Part shown: piece after piece, positions 1 through 5,355 of the stretch
Layout: every line of letters begins with the position of its first letter
Numbering within the stretch: the stretch's first letter is position 1
From: Candidatus Moraniibacteriota bacterium
Lineage (GTDB): Bacteria; Patescibacteriota; Minisyncoccia; Moranbacterales; UBA1568
NCBI GenBank assembly: GCA_030690925.1
Contig: JAUYFO010000073.1
Location: forward strand, 1-8,067
DNA: 8,067 bases
Reading direction: 5' to 3'
Position numbers and translations under genes: made by a program
The notes under the pieces: generated by a model
What the model saw: only the letters and a program-made list of their open reading frames with translations
Database searches by the model: none
Told to the model about the DNA's origin: nothing

Positions 1-534
1 AAGGGGCTGCTCATTATTGAACCGGACGTTTTTGCTGACGAGCGGGGATTTTTCATGGAGACGTTTCAGGAGAAGCGTTACCAGGAGGCGCTGGGTATTA
101 CGGAACATTTTGTCCAGGACAATCTCTCGAACTCCAAGAAAGGGGTGCTGCGCGGGTTGCACTATCAGGCGCCACCGTTTGGGCAGGGGAAGCTAGTGCA
201 GGTCTTGCGTGGTCGGGCGCTTGATGTTGCTCTCGATGTGCGTTTTGGTTCTCCGACCTTCGGCCAGCACGTCGTAGTAGAACTCTCTTACGAAAACCAT
301 CGTCAGTTCTGGATACCAATTGGCTTTGCTCATGGTTTTTTGGCGCTGGAAGACGATACACTCTTTTCCTACAAGTGTACCAACGTTTACTCTAAGGAAC
401 ATGATCGGGGAGTACTCTGGAACGATCCAGTATTGGGGATAGCGTGGGGAACAGAAACCCCAATAGTTTCACAAAAAGATCAGCAACATCCACTCCTGGC
501 CGATGTGGCAGAGGATGACGCGTTTACATCATAA
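1..534 (+). CDS. rmlC: dTDP-4-dehydrorhamnose 3,5-epimerase, 5' end cut by window edge
   Basis: RmlC epimerises C3 and C5 of dTDP-4-keto-6-deoxyglucose, the third step to dTDP-L-rhamnose, in the cytoplasm. The frame is open from base 1 (KGLLIIEPDVFADERGFF), upstream of the first ATG at 55; that ATG lies inside the conserved N-terminal strand, so it is not the start. Only a handful of N-terminal residues should be missing, since 177 are present against roughly 180-190 in the family. Visible hallmarks are RGLHYQ, which carries the catalytic His, the cupin core FWIPIGFAHGFLAL, the Tyr-containing LFSYKCTNVY, and WNDPVLGIAW, which carries the Asp partner of the His. It stops at TAA 532-534, 11 bases before rmlB, which it probably shares a transcript with. 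The identification is firm; the true start lies outside the window. Confidence 0.96.
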   Translation, partial: KGLLIIEPDVFADERGFFMETFQEKRYQEALGITEHFVQDNLSNSKKGVLRGLHYQAPPFGQGKLVQVLRGRALDVALDVRFGSPTFGQHVVVELSYENHRQFWIPIGFAHGFLALEDDTLFSYKCTNVYSKEHDRGVLWNDPVLGIAWGTETPIVSQKDQQHPLLADVAEDDAFTS

Positions 535-545
535 CTTTTCGTAAT

Positions 546-1550
546 ATGAAACTTTTGGTCACCGGCGGAGCTGGATTTATCGGATCAAACTTCGTCCATT
601 ACCTATTAAAAACTCATCCAGAAGATGAGGTGACGGTGCTTGATGATCTGACGTATGCTGGGAATTTGGAGAATCTGAAAGTGGTCGAGGAGAATGCACA
701 TTTTCGTTTTGTGAAGGGCAATATTAATGATATCGAGCTGGTAGAAACATTAGTGGCAGAATGCGATATCATAGTACATTTCGCTGCCGAATCACACGTC
801 GATCGTTCGATCATAGATCCGGGAGTGTTTGTTCTGACCAATGTCCATGGGACATATGTGTTGCTGGAGGCGGCTCGCAAACACAACAAGCGTTTTCACC
901 ACGTTTCAACTGATGAGGTGTTCGGGGCGCTCGGCACTGCCGATGCGCCGTTTGATGAATCCACAGCGTACGATCCTCGTAGTCCGTACAGTGCGAGCAA
1001 GGCGGCATCGGATCATCTCGTGCGCGCCTACTTTCATACCTACGGTCTCCCGATAACGATTTCGAATTGCTCCAATAACTATGGCCCGTATCATTTTCCG
1101 GAAAAATTGATTCCGCTGGCTATTACTAATCTACTGGAGGGAAAATCTGTCCCAGTCTATGGCGATGGTCTCCAGGTGCGGGACTGGCTCTATGTAGAAG
1201 ATCACTGTCGGGCCATCGACCTCATTATCCATCAGGGCAAGCTGGGCGAGACCTACTGTATTGGAGGGAACGCTGAAAAAGAAAATATTTGGATTGTCAA
1301 GAAGTTACTCGCACTCCTTGGCAAAGATGAAAGTAGCATCGAATACGTGAAAGATCGTGCTGGTCATGACCGGCGCTACGCCATCAATTATAGCAAGATC
1401 GAACGTGAACTCGGCTGGCGGCCGGAAGTGACTCTTGAAGAAGGTCTCACTAAAACTGTTGCCTGGTTTCAAGAAAATGAAACCTGGTGGAAGAATGTGA
1501 AATCAGGCGACTACCAGAAGTACTACGTCAAGCAATACGAAAACCGCTAA
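546..1550 (+). CDS. rmlB: dTDP-glucose 4,6-dehydratase
   Basis: RmlB converts dTDP-glucose to dTDP-4-keto-6-deoxyglucose with bound NAD, the second rhamnose step. It is an extended short-chain dehydrogenase of 334 residues, close to the usual 330-360. Residues 6-13 (TGGAGFIG) are the Rossmann dinucleotide loop. STDEVFG (121-127) holds the Thr-Asp-Glu set used in dehydration (T122, D123, E124). YSASK gives the catalytic Y148 and K152. NNYGPYHFPEKLIP (177-190) and the later YGDGLQVRDWLYVEDH are typical substrate-domain signatures. The ATG at 546 directly precedes the first Rossmann strand, so the start is secure although no Shine-Dalgarno sequence is visible upstream. It lies between rmlC and the peptidase E-like gene with spacers of 11 and 9 bases, consistent with co-transcription. 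No odd residues were seen. Confidence 0.97.
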   Translation: MKLLVTGGAGFIGSNFVHYLLKTHPEDEVTVLDDLTYAGNLENLKVVEENAHFRFVKGNINDIELVETLVAECDIIVHFAAESHVDRSIIDPGVFVLTNVHGTYVLLEAARKHNKRFHHVSTDEVFGALGTADAPFDESTAYDPRSPYSASKAASDHLVRAYFHTYGLPITISNCSNNYGPYHFPEKLIPLAITNLLEGKSVPVYGDGLQVRDWLYVEDHCRAIDLIIHQGKLGETYCIGGNAEKENIWIVKKLLALLGKDESSIEYVKDRAGHDRRYAINYSKIERELGWRPEVTLEEGLTKTVAWFQENETWWKNVKSGDYQKYYVKQYENR

Positions 1551-1559
1551 GATATTATT

Positions 1560-2222
1560 ATGAAATTCCTTCTTACATCATCTGGGATAACTAACGCCTC
1601 TATCGAGCAGGCATTATTGGAATTAGTAGGAAAACCGGCTAGTGAAACGTCGGTAGCCTTTATTCCGACAGCGGCTAATCTTGTGGCAGATGACAAAGGC
1701 TGGTTGATAGATGGCATGGATGCTTTTAAAAGTCGCAGCTTCAAGTCGATTGATATCGTGGACATCTCTGCCGTGCCGAAAGATAATTGGTTGCCTCGTT
1801 TCGAAGCTGCCGATGTCCTCTGCTTTGGTGGCGGCGATGAGCAATACCTTGCGAAAGTAATGGTAACTTCCGGTCTGGCAGAAATTCTGCCAGTGCTCCT
1901 AGAAACGAAAGTGTATATAGGCATCAGCGCTGGCAGTATGGTTGTCGCACAGTCTCTTGATCAGAAACTTTTGAATGTTATCTATCCGGAAGAAGTTTTT
2001 ACTGGCGAGGTAACACCATCTCTCGGATTGGTATCATGTCACTTTGTGCCTCATCTTAACTCACCTTATTTTTCTCGGGTAAAGGAAGATATTATTAAGA
2101 GGACTGTTGATCAAAACCTTGATTACCCGCTCTATGCTCTTGACGATAGCTCTGTCCTAAAAATCGTTGATGACCAGATTGAAGTGGTGAGTGAAGGAGA
2201 ATTTTTGAAACTCGAAAAATAG
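1560..2222 (+). CDS. Peptidase E-like (family S51) serine peptidase
   Basis: This 220-residue protein matches the S51 / class I glutamine-amidotransferase-like fold. Family members include aspartyl dipeptidase PepE, which cleaves Asp-X dipeptides in the cytoplasm, and cyanophycinase. Visible motifs are an early FIPTAAN (34-40), the loop LCFGGGDEQYL (87-97), the nucleophile elbow GISAGSM with S123, and HFVPHL (161-166), which should supply the catalytic His (H161 or H165). The acidic third residue cannot be assigned by eye. Its length fits PepE (about 230). The start at 1560 sits at the first beta strand and is 9 bases after rmlB, with AT-rich sequence instead of a ribosome site. The fold is confident; the actual substrate is not. 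It has no known role in rhamnose synthesis, so its place in the operon is unexplained. Confidence 0.85.
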   Translation: MKFLLTSSGITNASIEQALLELVGKPASETSVAFIPTAANLVADDKGWLIDGMDAFKSRSFKSIDIVDISAVPKDNWLPRFEAADVLCFGGGDEQYLAKVMVTSGLAEILPVLLETKVYIGISAGSMVVAQSLDQKLLNVIYPEEVFTGEVTPSLGLVSCHFVPHLNSPYFSRVKEDIIKRTVDQNLDYPLYALDDSSVLKIVDDQIEVVSEGEFLKLEK

Positions 2223-2232
2223 TGCTAGACAT

Positions 2233-2889
2233 ATGAAGATTACGAAATTTGGCCACTGCTGCTTGTTGATCGAGGTAAAAGGACTGTGGATACTCACAGA
2301 TCCAGGGAATTATAATGTGACGCCAAAAGCGGAGGAGATAGACGTGATTCTCATTACTCACGAGCACCAAGACCATCTGCATGTTGATGCTCTGAAAGAG
2401 ATTCTGCTGAGGAATCCTCAGGCTCAGGTGATTTCTCATACAGGGGTAGGGAAGATTCTTGGAGAAGCGGGCATCACCCATACACTCATCGCCGACGGTG
2501 AAGAAAAGATAGTTAAGGGTGTCAGCATCGAAAGTTGTAGCAGCGAACATGCCCGTATCCATCATGACCTACCAAAAGTGCAGAATACGGGATTTTTTAT
2601 TGATGAGACGCTTTTCTACCCGGGAGACTCTTTTCATAATCCAGAGAAAGACATTACGATCCTGGCACTGCCAGTAGCCGGGCCATGGATGAAGCTGGAA
2701 GAAGCGATCGAATATGCCAAAACCATCAAGCCAAAAGTGGTTTTTCCGGTGCATGATGGCATGCTTCGTCAAGAACATCAACTTGGTCCAACGCGTCGTA
2801 TCTCGACCATGCTTCTGGAGCCACTTGGTATGAAATACGTTGATATGACCGAAGGATCAACTCACGATTTCTCCAGTTTTCTTAATTAG
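2233..2889 (+). CDS. Metallo-beta-lactamase-fold hydrolase (UlaG-like)
   Basis: This 218-residue protein carries the metal-binding pattern of the metallo-beta-lactamase superfamily: HEHQDH (H43, H45, D47, H48), a further His near 106 (SSEHARIH), the bridging Asp in YPGDSF (D132), and the final His in FPVHDG (H174). The opening MKITKFGHCCLLIEVKG and LTDPG resemble the UlaG-like / YtkL-type branch, whose members hydrolyse phosphodiester or lactone bonds; many are uncharacterised. All expected ligands are present, so it is probably an active two-metal enzyme in the cytoplasm. The substrate cannot be read from sequence. The start at 2233 is 10 bases after the upstream stop, again without a clear Shine-Dalgarno, and this gene closes the tightly spaced rmlC-rmlB-peptidase run before a 92-base spacer containing the first palindrome. 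Confidence 0.88.
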   Translation: MKITKFGHCCLLIEVKGLWILTDPGNYNVTPKAEEIDVILITHEHQDHLHVDALKEILLRNPQAQVISHTGVGKILGEAGITHTLIADGEEKIVKGVSIESCSSEHARIHHDLPKVQNTGFFIDETLFYPGDSFHNPEKDITILALPVAGPWMKLEEAIEYAKTIKPKVVFPVHDGMLRQEHQLGPTRRISTMLLEPLGMKYVDMTEGSTHDFSSFLN

Positions 2890-2933
2890 TATCTACCAGC
2901 CGCTGCTACCCTCCAATCTAGGCTTTTTTATAG

Positions 2934-2939
2934 TATACT
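2934..2939 (+). promoter_or_regulatory. Possible -10 element (TATACT) overlapping palindrome copy 1
   Basis: TATACT follows a run of six T and overlaps the left edge of the palindrome, about 40 bases before the PaaX/Cas2-like start codon. It resembles a sigma-70 -10 box, but no convincing -35 box lies 16-18 bases upstream (CTCCAA at 2911-2916). If real, the palindrome would cover the transcription start, the usual place for a repressor operator, and would also be transcribed as a 5' leader hairpin. The call is weak. Confidence 0.25.
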
Positions 2940-2970
2940 CATCTTTAAGCGGTCACTTAAAGATGAGTAT
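2935..2970. repeat. 36-base palindrome, copy 1, upstream of the PaaX/Cas2-like gene
   Basis: The arms ATACTCATCTTTAAG (2935-2949) and CTTAAAGATGAGTAT (2956-2970) are perfect reverse complements around the centre CGGTCA. Within the centre, G2951 can pair with C2954, and only C2950/A2955 breaks full symmetry. The element ends 11 bases before the ATG at 2982. A near-identical element lies at 3663-3700: the reverse complement of this copy matches its 36-base core at 35 of 36 positions, while the direct orientation matches at 33. Both are followed by GTGAT. There is no T tract after it, so it is not an intrinsic terminator. It is most likely an operator or a leader hairpin; a mobile-element end is possible. 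Confidence 0.9.
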
Positions 2971-2981
2971 GTGATAAAATT

Positions 2982-3644
2982 ATGAAAACTCAGAGAAAAA
3001 ATCAGAAAAAAGAAGCGGAGCAAGAGAAAAGCGAAGTACAGAAAAAGAAACAGGGGGGCGATAAGGCAGGAAGAAAAATTCCCTATGGATTGATTGCCAA
3101 GATAATTTTGGGCTCCTTGGCGGTTGTCGGTGTTCTTGGTGTTGGTATGGCGGCACCCGGGGTTTTTCAAGCAGTGAAAATTTTCCGTGGGTACGAGCGC
3201 TTGATTGCGAGTCGATACCAGACGCCATCATATATACGGAGAACACTCAAAAGCTTGGAACGTCGGGGGATGGTGCAGATTTCTGTGAGGGCCGGTGAAG
3301 TGAGAGTATACCTCACAGAAAAAGGACAACAAGAGCTTCTTGGCTACCAACTACGGAAAAAGCGCATCAAGGGTGGGCGTTGGGATGAGAAATGGAGAAT
3401 CGTTATTTTTGATATTGAGGAGAAGCGGCGTTATGCTCGTGATCGTATTAGGACAAGTATGAAAGCCTTTGGGTTTGAGAAACTGCAAGAGAGTGTGTGG
3501 GTATACCCGTACGAGTGCGAGGCGGTGATTACTCTTCTGAAGACACAGTATAAAGCGGGGAAGGAATTGGTGTATATTGTGGCTGGTGATATTGAAAATG
3601 ATGCTTGGCTCCGAAAAAAGTTTACGTTGGGAAAACAGGAGTGA
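2982..3644 (+). CDS. PaaX-like protein: N-terminal hydrophobic segment, winged helix and Cas2-fold domain
   Basis: No exact function is assigned. The 220-residue protein has four visible parts. Residues 1-32 are a Lys/Glu/Gln-rich charged tail. Residues 36-63 are hydrophobic (IIAKIILGS-like run, then AVVGVLGVGMAAPG), probably a membrane segment. Residues 76-130 look like a winged helix (TPSYIRRTLKSLERRGMV, then a VRVYLTEKG wing and strand). Residues 136-213 match the PaaX C-terminal / Cas2-like ferredoxin fold: KWRIVIFDIEEKRR with D144 at the Cas2 catalytic Asp position, then GFEKLQESVWVYPYEC. PaaX family proteins are DNA-binding repressors, and relatives are frequently labelled Cas2 in Patescibacteria genomes. 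No CRISPR array or other cas gene is present, so a CRISPR role is not supported. The ATG follows palindrome copy 1, a plausible binding site for this protein. Membrane tethering of a regulator would be unusual. Confidence 0.78.
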   Translation: MKTQRKNQKKEAEQEKSEVQKKKQGGDKAGRKIPYGLIAKIILGSLAVVGVLGVGMAAPGVFQAVKIFRGYERLIASRYQTPSYIRRTLKSLERRGMVQISVRAGEVRVYLTEKGQQELLGYQLRKKRIKGGRWDEKWRIVIFDIEEKRRYARDRIRTSMKAFGFEKLQESVWVYPYECEAVITLLKTQYKAGKELVYIVAGDIENDAWLRKKFTLGKQE

Positions 3645-3662
3645 TTTCCTGTGTTTTCTGTA

Positions 3663-3700
3663 CATACTCATCTTTAAGCGACCGCTTAAAGATGAGTATG
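3663..3700. repeat. 38-base near-perfect palindrome, copy 2, between the two module genes
   Basis: Arms of 18 bases, CATACTCATCTTTAAGCG (3663-3680) and its exact reverse complement (3683-3700), are separated only by AC. It begins 18 bases after the stop of the PaaX/Cas2-like gene and ends 9 bases before the ATG at 3710. With a two-base centre it is better suited to a dimeric protein site or a cruciform than to a relaxed RNA hairpin, although the transcript could still fold strongly. No T-run follows, which argues against a terminator. It is the second copy of the element at 2935-2970 and sits at the same distance from the next start codon (10-11 bases from the 36-base core), which suggests a shared control role. 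Confidence 0.93.
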
Positions 3701-3704
3701 TGAT

Positions 3705-3709
3705 GGAGG
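3705..3709 (+). promoter_or_regulatory. GGAGG sequence abutting the ATG at 3710
   Basis: GGAGG is the only strong Shine-Dalgarno-like string before a start in this window, but it touches the ATG at 3710 with no spacer, whereas 5-9 bases is normal. It may therefore be chance, or the real start may be the next codon (GTG 3713) or TTG 3731. It lies just outside the right arm of palindrome copy 2, so folding of that hairpin could affect ribosome access. Confidence 0.35.
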
Positions 3710-4261
3710 ATGGTGTATACTGAAAAGGTATTGAGAATTAATGTTTTTTATATGGAGTGTGACGATTGGAGATTCATTGTTGATCAGTTTCTGAAGAGAC
3801 CACTCACCCCTGGAGAAGAAGCTTTGCCGGAGGAAATGAAATTGCTTGTAGGTAAGATTGCTGTCATAGAAAATCAGAAAGAAGCACTCGAGTATGCTTA
3901 TGAAGTGCTCGCAAAGAAGTATCGCGGCTACCGCTTGCTCATTTTTCTTCGGCTGGATCGATTCTTCATTACGGATATTGGGACACTGTGGAAGAAGAAT
4001 GGTTTTCTCCACTGTAACCATATGAACTATCTCTTGCGGATGCTCTTGGTAGCGAGTGGACAGTTTGCTGCAGAGGATATAGAAGCGCACTGGACGCAGA
4101 TCTGGTTTTTTTCACCGCACCAGTATCTCATCATTCATTTGCATGGCGGAGAGGCTATTGAAGTTGATCTTTGGGGAAAAGTTTATGGTATTCCTTTTGA
4201 AACGCATGCTCACGGGCTGCAGGGAGGGACTACGTTTGCTTCCCAGTTGAGTAAAGGCTAG
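3710..4261 (+). CDS. Conserved-looking protein with transglutaminase-like Cys-His-Asp pattern
   Basis: I do not recognise a named family, but the C-terminal half looks like a transglutaminase/papain-like cysteine enzyme core. C102 sits at the start of a hydrophobic helix (HCNHMNYLLRMLLVASGQF), as the nucleophile does in that fold. H137 is in SPHQYLIIHL, and D153 is in AIEVDLWGKVYG. The spacings of 35 and 16 residues fit the usual Cys-His-Asp order. The N-terminal 70 residues, with several acidic helices, show no motif. There is no signal peptide or membrane segment, so it should be cytoplasmic unless exported by an unseen route. Length is 183 residues. Activity could be protease, amidase or cross-linking; none can be chosen. 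It is 65 bases after the PaaX/Cas2-like gene, behind palindrome copy 2, so the pair is probably co-regulated. The start codon is uncertain. Confidence 0.7.
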   Translation: MVYTEKVLRINVFYMECDDWRFIVDQFLKRPLTPGEEALPEEMKLLVGKIAVIENQKEALEYAYEVLAKKYRGYRLLIFLRLDRFFITDIGTLWKKNGFLHCNHMNYLLRMLLVASGQFAAEDIEAHWTQIWFFSPHQYLIIHLHGGEAIEVDLWGKVYGIPFETHAHGLQGGTTFASQLSKG

Positions 4262-4283
4262 TTTTCCCGAATGAGGTGTTTTT

Positions 4284-4292
4284 TGGTACAAT
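4284..4292 (+). promoter_or_regulatory. Possible extended -10 promoter for rmlD
   Basis: TGGTACAAT combines the extended -10 dinucleotide TG (4284-4285), one base, and TACAAT (4287-4292), one base from the TATAAT consensus. Transcription would begin near 4299, leaving a leader of about 30 bases before the rmlD ATG. The -35 region (around 4263-4268, TTTCCC) is poor, which is acceptable for an extended -10 type. It would restart transcription after the two-gene module and drive rmlD onward. It is read by eye only. Confidence 0.4.
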
Positions 4293-4330
4293 GGAAGGGT
4301 ACGAAGATAATGGCTTGAAAAAGAGAAATC

Positions 4331-5260
4331 ATGGAAAAAAAGAAGATTTTGATACTGGGGCGTCTGGGTATGTTGGGACAGGAATTGTTCCGAGTTTTTG
4401 CCGCAGATGATGGCTATGCCGTGACGGCCTGGGACAAGAACGATGTCGATATCACCGATTTTGTGGTGTTAGAGGGAAAGATTACTACTCTGGCTCCAGA
4501 TATAGTCATCAATGCCGCTGCCTACAATGCTGTGGATGCCTGTGAAAAGGATGATACTGAATTCGAAAGGGCATTGATACTCAATCGAGATGTGCCAGGG
4601 TTTCTGGCTGGATTGAGTGTGAAACGGGGATTTCTTTTGGTACACTACTCAACGGACTATGTTTTTGACGGAGCATTGGAAAAAAATAAAGCAGAGACAG
4701 GCTGCTGCGGCGGTGGGTGCTGTGGGGGTGGCTCCGCTCAAGTAGGGTATAATGAAGAGGCACTTCCTAACCCGCTCTCTCGCTATGGAGAGAGTAAATA
4801 CGCTGGTGAGCGAGCGGTACAAGAGCAGTCCAAGCGTTACTATCTCATCCGTTTGTCTAAGTTGTTTGGTAAACCGGGAAAGAGCCCACAGGCCAAACAG
4901 AGTTTTTTTTCGGTGATGCTCGGACAGACTGAGACCAAGGCAGAGGTGCAGGCGGTGGACGACGAAAAGAGCTGTTTTACCTACGCTCCAGATCTTGCTG
5001 TGGCCACCAAGGAATTGATTGAATCGGAAAGTGATTTTGGGACGTACCATCTGACGAACGAAGGAACAGTAACCTGGTACGAAGCGGTAGAGGAGTTGTA
5101 TTGGTTGGCCGGGAAAACGACAAAGGTTGTGGCGGTAGGGAGTGAGACATTCCCTCGTCCAGCTCGGCGACCGGCTTGTTCGGTGCTTTTAAACACTAAA
5201 CGACCGAAGCTTCGGCCCTATACGGCGGCGCTGAAAGAATTTTTAGCAGCAATAAAATAA
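4331..5260 (+). CDS. rmlD: dTDP-4-dehydrorhamnose reductase with an internal Cys-Gly insertion
   Basis: RmlD reduces dTDP-4-keto-L-rhamnose to dTDP-L-rhamnose with NAD(P)H, the last pathway step. Residues 10-16 (GRLGMLG) are the Rossmann loop, in a variant form of the common GxxGQLG. NAAAYNAVDACE (61-72), STDYVFDG (107-114), YGESKYAGE with Y152 and K156, TYHLTNEG (238-245) and RPACSVLLNTK (280-290) are all family signatures, so the catalytic residues are intact. Length is 309, a little over the usual 280-300. The excess lies between YVFDG and the NPLSRYGESK block, where residues 125-134 read CCGGGCCGGG in a loop normally short and variable. The start at 4331 precedes the first strand; only weak purine-rich sequence stands upstream. 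It is separated from rmlC/rmlB by four unrelated genes and followed by glyA after 95 bases. Confidence 0.93.
   Translation: MEKKKILILGRLGMLGQELFRVFAADDGYAVTAWDKNDVDITDFVVLEGKITTLAPDIVINAAAYNAVDACEKDDTEFERALILNRDVPGFLAGLSVKRGFLLVHYSTDYVFDGALEKNKAETGCCGGGCCGGGSAQVGYNEEALPNPLSRYGESKYAGERAVQEQSKRYYLIRLSKLFGKPGKSPQAKQSFFSVMLGQTETKAEVQAVDDEKSCFTYAPDLAVATKELIESESDFGTYHLTNEGTVTWYEAVEELYWLAGKTTKVVAVGSETFPRPARRPACSVLLNTKRPKLRPYTAALKEFLAAIK
4703..4732 (+). repeat. Tandem Cys-Cys-Gly-Gly-Gly coding repeat inside rmlD
   Basis: Ten codons encode two copies of the five-residue unit CCGGG. The codons differ between units (TGC TGC GGC GGT GGG, then TGC TGT GGG GGT GGC), so this is not a fresh exact duplication, and the protein pattern looks maintained. 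It lies in the loop just after the substrate-site strand of RmlD. Confidence 0.85.
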
Positions 5261-5335
5261 AGAAGTATGGAATAAAAATAATTTCTAATCTACTGATTGA
5301 TGGACGAGTTTTCAGGGTAATGAGGAGTATCGTTT

Positions 5336-5348
5336 GAAAATTATTTTC
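5336..5348. repeat. Small AT-rich inverted repeat before glyA
   Basis: GAAAAT and ATTTTC are reverse complements around one T, with two further flanking pairs (5333-5334 with 5350-5351) after one mismatch. It ends 7 bases before the glyA ATG. It could be a small operator or chance in AT-rich spacer DNA. The rest of the 5261-5355 spacer shows no clear promoter, terminator or riboswitch. Confidence 0.3.
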
Positions 5349-5355
5349 GAAATCT

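Noticed and set aside
2897..2930. Terminator ending in the T run at 2924-2929 after the hydrolase gene
   Set aside because: Only a 4-base AGCC/GGCT stem with a loop of about 20 bases can be drawn; too weak to annotate.
2982..3644. CRISPR-Cas locus, from the Cas2-like domain
   Set aside because: No repeat-spacer array, cas1 or effector gene is present, and the winged helix plus PaaX-type C terminus points to the PaaX-like group instead.
2935..3700. Palindromes as intrinsic terminators
   Set aside because: Neither copy is followed by a T tract on + (GTGATAAAATT and TGATGGAGG follow), and each lies directly before a start codon.
2935..3700. Insertion sequence with terminal inverted repeats
   Set aside because: The enclosed protein has no recognisable transposase motif, each repeat is itself a full palindrome, and no target-site duplication is seen; kept only as an alternative.
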